Part shown: piece by piece, positions 23,524 to 31,966 of the stretch | Numbering within the stretch: position 1 is the stretch's first letter | How the letters are laid out: every line of letters starts with the position of its first letter | The notes under the pieces: model-generated | Seen by the model: the letters and a program-made list of their open reading frames with translations, nothing else | Told to the model about the DNA's origin: nothing | Databases searched by the model: none | Program-made: the position numbers and the translations under genes | NCBI GenBank assembly: GCA_015057635.1 | Contig: SVEB01000045.1 | Span: 1-38,072, forward strand | From: Lachnospiraceae bacterium | GTDB lineage: Bacteria; Bacillota; Clostridia; Lachnospirales; Lachnospiraceae | Reading direction: 5' to 3' | Length of the DNA stretch: 38,072 nt

Positions 23524-25602
23524 ATGACATATTCAATGCAGATAGCATTAATCAGCATAGCAGTGATTGTAATTGTAATCGGGGGACTGTTAGCATTATT
23601 TGCAAGATTTTATCAGAAGGTAGAACAGGGAAAAGTAATCATTCGAAACGGTGTAGGCGGTTCGGTTGTATGCTTTGGCGGTATATTTGTTCTTCCAATT
23701 GTACATAGAAAAGAAATCATGGATATTTCCGTTAAGAGAGTTGAGATTGCAAGGGAAGGCAAGGATGGTCTGATCTGTAAAGATAACTTAAGAGCCGATA
23801 TCCGTGTTGCATTTTTCGTTCGTGTAAACCAGACAAAGGAAGATGTATTAAAGGTAGCACAGTTATTAGGATGCCAAAAAGCATCCGATCCGACAACATT
23901 AATGGAATTCTTTGATGCGAAGTTCTCAGAGGCGTTAAAGACAGTCGGAAAGAAATTTGATTTTGTACAGCTTTATACAGAAAGAGAGACATTCAAAAGC
24001 GAGATTTTACAGATTATCGGTACGGATTTAAATGGTTATGTATTAGATGATGCTGCGATCGACTACTTAGAGCAGACCGATATTAAGGCATTAAATGCGA
24101 ACAATATTTTAGATGCGGAAGGTATCAAGAAGATTACCGAACTGACAGCGGAGCAGTTGATCCTAGCAAATCAGATTGAAAACAATAAGGAAAAGACAAT
24201 TAAGAAACAGAATGTAACCGCAAAGGAAACTATTTTAGAATTAGAGAAGCAGAATGCGGAAGCCGAAGCAAAACAGAAACGTGAAATCGCGATCATTCGG
24301 GCAAGAGAAGAAGCCGAAGCAGAAAAGGTAAGACAGGAAGAGCGTTATAAGGCTGAGATGGCAAGAGTGAAAGCAGATGAGGAAATCGAAGTTGCAGAAC
24401 AGAACAAGCAGAGAGAAGTCATCGTTGCCTTAAAGGCAAAGGAAAGCACTGAGGCAGTGGAATCCGAACGTGTGGAGAAGAAGAAGCTTTTAGAGCAGAC
24501 CGAGAAAGAGAAATTAGTAGAACTTGCAAATATCGAGAAACAGAAAGAAGTAGAAACACAGAGAAAGAGCATCCAGATGATCATCAGAGAGCGTGTTACG
24601 GTGGAAAAAGATACGGTAATCGAGGAGGAAAAGATCAAGGATACCCGCGTTCTTGCAGAGGCAGAACGTATGAAAGCTGTTGCGCTTAAGAAAGCGGAAG
24701 AAGAAGCAGAAGCAAATCTCCTTCGTGAAGTGAAGTTAGCAGAAGCATCAAAACAGGCAGCAGAACGTTTAGCAGAAAAGACCGTGATCGATGCCGAAGC
24801 AAAATACAAAGCATCTCAGAACGAATCCGAAGCAAAGAAGATTCTTGTGGATGCCAATGTATTAGAACAGTCCGTAGAAGGAATGGCAGAAGCAAAGGTA
24901 ATCGAGGCGAAGGCAGCGGCAGAAGCAAAGGCAATTGAAGCAAAGGCACTTGCAAAGGTAAAGGGCGATGCAGCGATGGTCGATGTGAAAGAAAAGGAAG
25001 GTACGGTAGAAGCCGATATCTTAAAGAAGAAGTATATGGCGGAAGCAGAAGGCATCAGGGAAAAGGCAGTCAGCATGAAGGATCTAGATGCAGTGGGCAA
25101 GGAACACGAAGAATTCAAGTTAAGACTCGAGAAAGAAAAGGAAGTGGAACTGGCTGCAATCAATGTCCAGAAAGAAGTAGCAGATTCTCAGGCAGTTGTT
25201 ATCTCCGAAGCGCTTAAGGCCGCGAAGATTGATATCGTTGGCGGTGAGACCATGTTCTTTGATCAGATTATCGGATCTATTTCAAAGGGTAAGGCAATTG
25301 ATCGTTTTGTAGGAAACAGCGAAGTGCTTACCGATGTGAAAGATACCTTTATTACAGGGAATGCAGATGATTTCAAGAAACAGGTACAGAATTTGGCGGA
25401 TAAATTCAACCTGACAAGCGAAGATGTGAAGAATCTTTCGATCGCAGGCGCAATCCATAAGATGATGAAGGCGGCAGAAGGGGAAGATAAGACCATGCTT
25501 GAAAAGCTGTTGGATACTGCGAAGAAGACAGGCGTATCTGCTCTTCCAGCAAGTACAGCCGGAATCTTAAGACAGTCTTCCAATGAAAGCATAGCAAAAT
25601 AA
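23524..25602 (+). CDS. Flotillin-like SPFH/band 7 protein, YqiK type
   Basis: A 692-residue protein with one N-terminal membrane segment (about 6-28) and an SPFH/band 7 domain to about residue 200 (VIIRNGVGGSVVCFGGIFVLPIVHR, VRVNQTKEDVLKVAQ). Next comes a very long Glu/Ala/Lys coiled coil (about 205-570) and a C-terminal conserved region with GGETMFFDQIIGSIS. This is the architecture of flotillin-type scaffolds, which oligomerise on membranes and organise microdomains. The ribosome site overlaps the end of the NfeD-like gene, so the two are coupled; the giant ATPase follows after 8 bases. Repeated EAKAAAEAKAIEAKAL stretches come from the coiled coil and are not DNA repeats. The cargo of the scaffold is unknown. 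Confidence 0.92.
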   Translation: MTYSMQIALISIAVIVIVIGGLLALFARFYQKVEQGKVIIRNGVGGSVVCFGGIFVLPIVHRKEIMDISVKRVEIAREGKDGLICKDNLRADIRVAFFVRVNQTKEDVLKVAQLLGCQKASDPTTLMEFFDAKFSEALKTVGKKFDFVQLYTERETFKSEILQIIGTDLNGYVLDDAAIDYLEQTDIKALNANNILDAEGIKKITELTAEQLILANQIENNKEKTIKKQNVTAKETILELEKQNAEAEAKQKREIAIIRAREEAEAEKVRQEERYKAEMARVKADEEIEVAEQNKQREVIVALKAKESTEAVESERVEKKKLLEQTEKEKLVELANIEKQKEVETQRKSIQMIIRERVTVEKDTVIEEEKIKDTRVLAEAERMKAVALKKAEEEAEANLLREVKLAEASKQAAERLAEKTVIDAEAKYKASQNESEAKKILVDANVLEQSVEGMAEAKVIEAKAAAEAKAIEAKALAKVKGDAAMVDVKEKEGTVEADILKKKYMAEAEGIREKAVSMKDLDAVGKEHEEFKLRLEKEKEVELAAINVQKEVADSQAVVISEALKAAKIDIVGGETMFFDQIIGSISKGKAIDRFVGNSEVLTDVKDTFITGNADDFKKQVQNLADKFNLTSEDVKNLSIAGAIHKMMKAAEGEDKTMLEKLLDTAKKTGVSALPASTAGILRQSSNESIAK

Positions 25603-25610
25603 GGGGAATC

Positions 25611-28600
25611 GTGTTGAATAAGATGGATGAAAAAGATGCAGAAAAGAAAATGCAAGGAAGCAGCGATATGGAAAATGGCACCTATGAGGTGATTAAGAGC
25701 CGCCTTGATAAGCAGGGAGCCGATTTAAATGACCGCATTGTGGCGCTGAATGAAAAGCGAAAAGAGGTATTTGGATCCGTTGAGACAAAGCTTCTTGGCA
25801 GTGAGCGGATCATTACGGAGCATAACTGCATTGCAAGAGATATGGCACCGGTCGATGACTTGTTCTTATTTGGCTATAATGTCCACATTGGGTTAAAGTC
25901 AAAGGTTTCAATCAGCGATGTCTTTTCCATTTACAAATACAGCGAGGGAACCTTTACAAAACGGGATCTGGAGCTGATTCATAACAGTGAGTTTGAAAAT
26001 GATTTTGATGAATTATACCAATATTATAAGAATACGATCTTTGCTAAGTTCACAGTAAAGGAACCGTATTTTTATATGATCTTTCAGACCGGAAAGAATG
26101 CGACGGATATTAAGGTATTCAAATGGCTGATGGAAGGAAAGAAGCTTACGTATGTGGACTCCAGAAGCGAGCATGAAGTACGGTTTGAGCTTAGCAGTGA
26201 GCTTAACTATGTGAAGGCGACAAGAGACGATCAGCGAAGCGGCATTCACCCTCATATCTCTATTTTAGATAAGGTATTTGTGGAGACCGTAGACGGGGAT
26301 CTGACGATTAAAGTAGAGGATAATACAAACACCGGCAAAGGAATTTATTCCGAGCCGGTGGATGATCCGGATCAGACACTTGATGATGCGGAGATTTATT
26401 ATGCGGATTTAGAAGATATCTTAATCTTAAAGATTCGCCCATACCGGGAGGAAGCGTTCCGATATTTCATCTATAATAATAAGATTAAGAATGTAGTGCG
26501 GGCCGACTCGATTCAGGATACATGTGTGCTGCTTCCAGGGCATCATGGCATTATATTCCCGAAAGGATATTATCTGAAGGACGGGGAATATAAGAACTTT
26601 GATGTGGAAGCGGAGCATGCGATTTTTGATGAACAGGTAAGTTCTTCGAATGGCGAGGATTATCAGTATATCTTTTATAATATCGATACCGGCGTTTATT
26701 TCATTTATTCCTATAATATGATCGCGCAGAAGATTGATACTCCGATTGTCTGCAGCGGATACTCTCATTTTAGCAGCGGGGAAATGATTCTGTTTAAGCA
26801 GGAGAATGAACCGAGTAAAAACCATATGATTCAGATCTGGAAGACACCATTTGTCGGAAAGAACCATGTAGTGGAAGGAAATAAGGACTCCCTTCTGTAT
26901 AAGATCGGCAATAAGGATATTGTCCGGGCAATGGCGGATTTAAGCGGTGTTTACAGACTGATTTTAAAAGGCGATGGATATCAGAGCATCTACGTGGATA
27001 TTGTAAAGGAATGCGAGCGTATTGCGGACTCTTATTATTGGCTGGACAACGAGGAGAGCGGGAATCTGCGGGAGATTTTAATGCAGATCAAGGAAACATC
27101 TGCATTTGCAATCAGTGAGTTTGAGAAAGTTACAAGGCTAAAGGCTTCTGCGGCAAAACAGATTGCACAGGTGAAGGCGGAAGCAGAAGAACTGTTAAGC
27201 AACCTGACCTATGGCAGCTTTGAGAATATCGATGATTATGTGAAGGCGTTATCTTCGATCCGGATGATCCGCGGAAAGATTGTATCCCTAAGAGATCTTC
27301 GCTATACCGACCTTTCGGTAGTGGATGCGTTAGATACAAGTGTTAAGGAGAAGAATGAAGAGTTCTCCGGACAGTGCGTGAGTTTCTTACTGGCACCGGA
27401 AGGCTTAAAGCCTTATGAGGAAAAAGCGGCAAAGCTTCAGGAAGAGATTCCGAATGTGAATAAATCAAAAGAGGGCAAGGAACTGGAAGCACGCATGAAT
27501 GAGACTTCTAACGAACTGGAGCTTTTGATTGGTATTGTCGGCAATTTTAAAATTGAAGACCCGACGATGACAACGGAGATCATCGAGAAGATATCTGCGT
27601 TATTTTCCATTATGAATAATGCGAAGGCAAGGCTTGCAAACCGGATCGAGGAGATGAATAAGCAGGAGATGACCACGCAGTTTTACGCGCAGATCAAGCT
27701 GTTAAGCCAGTCGGTCATCAACTATATGGATCTTTCCGATACGGTTGAGAAATGTGAGGATTCGGTCAATAAGGTCATGGTCATGATTCAGGAGTTAGAA
27801 AGCAGGTTTGCCGAATTCCCGGATTACGTGATGCAGATTGGAGAAAAGCGGGAAGAAATCTATAATGCGTTTGAAGGACGCAAACAATCGATTCTTGAGA
27901 AGACCAATCAGAAGATTACCGGATTATTTGCTTCTGCAGAACGTATTTTAAATGGTATTGCAAATCGGCTGAAGGGATTTTCAAAACCGGAGGAGATTAA
28001 CGGCTATCTGGCGACGGATCTGATGGTAGAGAAAGTCCGGGATGTTGTTTCGAATTTAAAAAAATTAGGGGACAGCGTTAAGGCCGATGAGATCCAGTCT
28101 CGTTTAAAGACAATCAGCGAAGGCGCGATCCGTCAGTTAAAGGATCGGAATGAGCTGTATGCGGACGGGGAGAATATCGTCAAGTTTGGCAAGCATCATT
28201 TCTCTGTGAATATGAAACCGGTGGATCTATCGATTGTACAGAAGGATGGCGGGCTATATTATCACATTACCGGAACGGATTTCTGGGAGCAGATTGAAGA
28301 AGAGGGAATTGAGAAATATCGTCATGTGTTCAATCAGAGCGTGGTATCGGAAAATGATCAGGTGTATCGCGGTGAATATCTGGCATATCAGATTTTTAAA
28401 GCGGCCAAGAGCGGTGAGAAAAATGTGCCGGCAGTAGAAGAACTGCGAAACCGTTCGGAAGCCGAGTTAGCTCTGATTGTGCAGTCTTTTATGGAATCCC
28501 GCTATCAGGAAGGCTATACAAAGGGTGTTCATGACAGTGATGCGGCGAAAATTTTAAAAGCTCTATTAGATGTACATGCTAGGATCGACTTGCTGATTTA

Positions 28601-30575
28601 TAAAAATGAGTGCCGTGCATTTGCAAGAATGTACTGGACCTATTTTGCAAAGAGCAGTGAAAAGGAAAAGCTTTGCAGACGTCTGAAAGAATTGGCAAAG
28701 GTCAGCGTTTATTTTTCTGCGGCACCGAAGTTAGATGCCTATCTGCCTCCTTTAATGGAGCAGATGAAGGAGGCCAATAAGGTGCTACAGATGATCTCGG
28801 AAGAGGAGATCAAAGAGGCTGCCACGTATCTGTGCCTGGAACTGATGAAAGAAGGCGGTTTTGTTGTCAGCAAGGAGGCAAAGACTGTTTATGATGGATT
28901 CCGTGGTTTTATGCGGGATAATAAGCAGTTGGACTCCTTTGTGGCATCTATTGAGGATAGCCGGAAAGATATCGAGGGACTATACTATTTCGTAAGAGAA
29001 TGTGTGAATGCTTATAAGACGGCTGTTATGGCGGATGCTACAAAAGTTTTAGAAGGAGCAGGTGCTGTTTATGCTGCTTTAAGCGAGTCTGAGATCGAGG
29101 GCGTGCAGAAAGAAGTAATCGTGCTTCTGTTAGAGAAAGAACCTAATATCGGAAGAGTAATCTATGTGGATGCAAAGCAGGCGATTGGCGGCCTGATCGG
29201 AAATCATAAACAGATAGAAGGTGGAACGTACACGTTTGTATATGCAGTGTTTATGGAGAAGATGAAACATTTTGCCGAAGAAGATGTGAAGGACTTTACG
29301 GTATTTGAAGAGAAGAAGAAATCACTAATCAAGGCATTTAAGGATGAAATTCATTTGGATGACTATAAGCCGAAGGTACTGACTTCCTTTGTACGAAACA
29401 AGCTGATTGACAAGGTATATCTGCCATTGATCGGAGATAACTTAGCAAAACAGATTGGTGTTGCGGGCGAGAATAAGAGAACCGACCTGATGGGGCTTTT
29501 ACTGTTGCTTTCTCCTCCAGGATACGGCAAGACTACTTTAATGGAATATATCGCGAGCAGGCTTGGCATTATCTTGGTAAAAGTGAATGGGCCGTCTTTA
29601 GGAAATCAGGTTGTTTCCTTAGATCCTGATAAAGCAGTGAATACCGGAGCGAAGGAAGAGTTAAAGAAGCTAAATATTGCGCTTAAGATGGGGAATAACG
29701 TGATGATCTATCTGGACGATATTCAGCACTGTAACCCGGAATTCTTACAGAAGTTTATTTCCCTTTGCGATGGACAGAGAAAGATGGAAGGTGTCTATAA
29801 AGGAAAAGGTGTAACGTATGATTTAAGAGGAAAGAAGGTAGCGGTTGTAATGGCCGGCAACCCTTATACGGAAAGCGGCGAGACCTTTAAGATACCGGAT
29901 ATGTTAGCAAACCGTGCGGATGTTTATAATCTGGGCGATATGTTACGGGAAAATGAAGAAGCATTTAAGTTAAGCTATATCGAGAACAGCCTGACTTCCA
30001 ATCCGGTTCTTTCAAAACTCACAAATGTTAGTGGGAATGATCTGTATGGCATCATTTCATTAGCAGAGGGAGCGAAGAGAGAACAGGTGGAATTAGAAGA
30101 AAGCTATTCCATGGATGAGCTGAATGAGTATACAAGTGTTTTAGAAAAACTTCTAAAGGTAAGAGATATTGTATTAAAGGTAAACCTTGCCTATATCTAT
30201 TCAGCCGCTCAGGCGGATGAATACCGAAGTGAGCCTGCGTTCAAGCTTCAGGGATCGTATCGAAATATGAATAAGATCGCAGAGAAGATTGTACCGGTTA
30301 TGAACGAGGCGGAACTGTTTGAGAAGATTGTGGCAAGCTATGAGAATGATGCACAGACACTGACGACAGGTGCGGAAAGCAACCTGCTTAAGTGGAAGGA
30401 ACTCGTTGGCTGCATGACCGAAGAGGAACGCATGCGTTATGAAGAAATCAAAACGATCTATCAAAAGAATAAGCTCGTAAAGGGTGATGATAAGATTGGA
30501 CAGGCTGTCCTTTCCCTTAGCGCTCTTTCCAGCCAGATTGAAATGATTAAGGAAATTTTAAAAGAGAGGATGTAG
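25611..30575 (+). CDS. Giant AAA+ ATPase of the flotillin operon (DUF3686/'DNA repair ATPase'-like)
   Basis: A single open frame of 1654 residues. Residues 1-430 are beta-rich with repeated strand pairs, probably a propeller-like sensor domain. About 470-870 is long helical or coiled coil; 870-1230 is helical. A C-terminal AAA+ module follows: Walker A SPPGYGKTT (1301-1309), Walker B YLDDIQH (Asp1369, Asp1370), sensor 1 VVMAGN (Asn1417), and NRADVY with Arg1435 as a possible arginine finger. Proteins of this layout are often named DNA repair ATPase, but no repair motif is visible here, so I do not accept that role. GTG 25611 follows AAGGGG. The eight-base gap to the flotillin gene argues for a complex with the membrane scaffold. 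The protein ends at a shared foldback terminator. Confidence 0.88.
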   Translation: MLNKMDEKDAEKKMQGSSDMENGTYEVIKSRLDKQGADLNDRIVALNEKRKEVFGSVETKLLGSERIITEHNCIARDMAPVDDLFLFGYNVHIGLKSKVSISDVFSIYKYSEGTFTKRDLELIHNSEFENDFDELYQYYKNTIFAKFTVKEPYFYMIFQTGKNATDIKVFKWLMEGKKLTYVDSRSEHEVRFELSSELNYVKATRDDQRSGIHPHISILDKVFVETVDGDLTIKVEDNTNTGKGIYSEPVDDPDQTLDDAEIYYADLEDILILKIRPYREEAFRYFIYNNKIKNVVRADSIQDTCVLLPGHHGIIFPKGYYLKDGEYKNFDVEAEHAIFDEQVSSSNGEDYQYIFYNIDTGVYFIYSYNMIAQKIDTPIVCSGYSHFSSGEMILFKQENEPSKNHMIQIWKTPFVGKNHVVEGNKDSLLYKIGNKDIVRAMADLSGVYRLILKGDGYQSIYVDIVKECERIADSYYWLDNEESGNLREILMQIKETSAFAISEFEKVTRLKASAAKQIAQVKAEAEELLSNLTYGSFENIDDYVKALSSIRMIRGKIVSLRDLRYTDLSVVDALDTSVKEKNEEFSGQCVSFLLAPEGLKPYEEKAAKLQEEIPNVNKSKEGKELEARMNETSNELELLIGIVGNFKIEDPTMTTEIIEKISALFSIMNNAKARLANRIEEMNKQEMTTQFYAQIKLLSQSVINYMDLSDTVEKCEDSVNKVMVMIQELESRFAEFPDYVMQIGEKREEIYNAFEGRKQSILEKTNQKITGLFASAERILNGIANRLKGFSKPEEINGYLATDLMVEKVRDVVSNLKKLGDSVKADEIQSRLKTISEGAIRQLKDRNELYADGENIVKFGKHHFSVNMKPVDLSIVQKDGGLYYHITGTDFWEQIEEEGIEKYRHVFNQSVVSENDQVYRGEYLAYQIFKAAKSGEKNVPAVEELRNRSEAELALIVQSFMESRYQEGYTKGVHDSDAAKILKALLDVHARIDLLIYKNECRAFARMYWTYFAKSSEKEKLCRRLKELAKVSVYFSAAPKLDAYLPPLMEQMKEANKVLQMISEEEIKEAATYLCLELMKEGGFVVSKEAKTVYDGFRGFMRDNKQLDSFVASIEDSRKDIEGLYYFVRECVNAYKTAVMADATKVLEGAGAVYAALSESEIEGVQKEVIVLLLEKEPNIGRVIYVDAKQAIGGLIGNHKQIEGGTYTFVYAVFMEKMKHFAEEDVKDFTVFEEKKKSLIKAFKDEIHLDDYKPKVLTSFVRNKLIDKVYLPLIGDNLAKQIGVAGENKRTDLMGLLLLLSPPGYGKTTLMEYIASRLGIILVKVNGPSLGNQVVSLDPDKAVNTGAKEELKKLNIALKMGNNVMIYLDDIQHCNPEFLQKFISLCDGQRKMEGVYKGKGVTYDLRGKKVAVVMAGNPYTESGETFKIPDMLANRADVYNLGDMLRENEEAFKLSYIENSLTSNPVLSKLTNVSGNDLYGIISLAEGAKREQVELEESYSMDELNEYTSVLEKLLKVRDIVLKVNLAYIYSAAQADEYRSEPAFKLQGSYRNMNKIAEKIVPVMNEAELFEKIVASYENDAQTLTTGAESNLLKWKELVGCMTEEERMRYEEIKTIYQKNKLVKGDDKIGQAVLSLSALSSQIEMIKEILKERM

Positions 30576-30620
30576 CTCTTAATAGGAAAAGATATATTTT
30601 ATTCTATCTGACCTTAAGGG

Positions 30621-30705
30621 AAACAAAAAGGGGCCGAAGCCTTCTCCTATCAGACAGAAAAACATTGGATGATAGGAAGAGGCTTCCGCCCCTTTTGTTT
30701 GGTTT
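30621..30705. terminator. Bidirectional foldback terminator C, relative of elements A and B
   Basis: Left arm 30621-30652 and right arm 30670-30700 pair over about 31 bp with few mismatches. The left flank is A-rich and the right flank T-rich, so it can end both the ATPase operon and the convergent glycosyltransferase gene. The apex contains CTATCAGACAG, identical to that of the long elements at 11894 and 36469, which shows shared origin. The outer arms and the 16-bp companion hairpin are absent here. Confidence 0.88.
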
Positions 30706-30769
30706 TTGGTTAGAAATAAAAAAGTATTAGGGTAAGGTAAAAAAATCAGATTACGATCGGATGTCCAGA

Positions 30770-31588
30770 TCACGAGCGTTTGGACAGACTCATATAGTGT
30801 TTATAGAGGATTCCGAACCGTCTGGAGTAGTCCGGCTTCCATGGCTTATTACGACCGCAGAAGTGAAGAATAGCGGTGTTTTCCATAACCCAGCCAATGT
30901 CATGGGTGCCGGTGCTGCGGAACAGATAGTCCGAGTAGTTGCGGACATCGTAGTTCCAGATGGCATCATCGATCTCAAGGGTAGCAGAGCCGTACAGGGC
31001 ATTGAAGATGTCCTGGTCTGGGAGCATCAGACGAATGATAGACTCTCTTACATAACGGTAAATATCATCCGGCTTGATAAGTTTGCGTGCTTTTGTAAGA
31101 TCCATGACCATAACGCCGGTATTGTAGTAATCATGAGTGGTTTTTAAGCGCACCCGGTTCACATCATTTGGAATGTCAGTCATGCTTGTATGAGAAGCGG
31201 CTGCGAAGGCGTTTCCTTTTAAATCCATATTCCATAGATCGCGAAGAGGGTTGATGATTAAAATATCCGGATCCAGATAGAGTACCCGTTCTAACGTGTC
31301 AGGAAGCAGATGGGGCGCTAACAGGCGATAATACATCTCCTGTGGATACCGTTTTTTTATGGGTGCGTTCTCAAACACATCTCGGTCAATGGTCACAGGA
31401 TGCAGGATTACGTGTCGTGCTTCCAGATAACGATTCAGATCATTCAGATTCTCTTTTGGAATCGAACTATGTAAAAGCCATACCTCAATCTGTTCCCCAG
31501 GATTGTTAATCAGAAGTGAGCTAATCATAACTTTAAACGGTTCCATATAATTTAAATCAAATGTTACAAGCAGATTTCTAACATTCAT
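30770..31588 (-). CDS. Family 8 glycosyltransferase
   Basis: A 272-residue GT8 (retaining, GT-A fold) enzyme. The DxD metal site is LYLDPDILI (Asp106, Asp108), and further family marks are YNTGVMVMDL, LPDQDIFN and the end HFCGRNKPW. It transfers a hexose, most often galactose or glucose from UDP-sugar, onto a cell-surface glycan, lipopolysaccharide-like or teichoic-type acceptor. No signal peptide, so it acts in the cytoplasm. AGGAGG precedes the ATG by about 8 nt on the minus strand. It is a single-gene transcript with its own promoter (31639-31667) and ends at the shared terminator C. The acceptor is unknown. Confidence 0.93.
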   Translation of the reverse strand: MNVRNLLVTFDLNYMEPFKVMISSLLINNPGEQIEVWLLHSSIPKENLNDLNRYLEARHVILHPVTIDRDVFENAPIKKRYPQEMYYRLLAPHLLPDTLERVLYLDPDILIINPLRDLWNMDLKGNAFAAASHTSMTDIPNDVNRVRLKTTHDYYNTGVMVMDLTKARKLIKPDDIYRYVRESIIRLMLPDQDIFNALYGSATLEIDDAIWNYDVRNYSDYLFRSTGTHDIGWVMENTAILHFCGRNKPWKPDYSRRFGILYKHYMSLSKRS

Positions 31589-31638
31589 TAGAAAAACCTC
31601 CTAAAAGAGTTTACTCAAAATAAAATATCTCTGTTACA

Positions 31639-31667
31639 AAATTACCATTTTATGTAAGTCGAGTCAA
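31639..31667 (-). promoter_or_regulatory. Promoter of the GT8 gene
   Basis: On the minus strand TTGACT (31662-31667), a 17-bp spacer and TAATTT (31639-31644), about 50 bp before the start codon. The remainder of 31668-31966 is A/T-rich. It contains a palindrome-like AAGTTT at 31893 and AAACTT at 31903 with a 4-base centre, which may be an operator for the following transporter gene. Confidence 0.6.
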
Positions 31668-31966
31668 GCGTCGCATGGGCATGGATTTCTTTTTTATCGG
31701 ATATGACGTTAAGAATGCAGAAGATACAAGGAAAGCATAAGAAAAATGGATTCCGGAGAAATGACTGTAATCGGCAAAATTATGAATAAGACTTCCAAAA
31801 CAAGAAAATAAAAGGAAAAGTTCTTGTATTATCCAGTCGGGAAGCGTCGGAATTATACATAAAATTTGGAGTTTGCACGGACAATATATAACAAGTTTTA
31901 CGAAACTTTAATCATCCAATACTTGTACAGATTATATTAACTTTTACAGAAAAGGAGAGGATGAAT

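Noticed and set aside
24890..24960. Tandem DNA repeat in the flotillin gene
   Set aside because: The peptide repeats (EAKA-type) but codons vary, so this is coiled-coil composition and not a DNA repeat.
24345..25163. Long minus-strand frames opposite the flotillin gene
   Set aside because: Ser/Ala/Phe-rich antisense shadows of the Glu/Ala/Lys coiled coil.
30761..31147. 128-codon plus-strand frame opposite the GT8 gene
   Set aside because: Antisense shadow of a gene with clear GT8 motifs.
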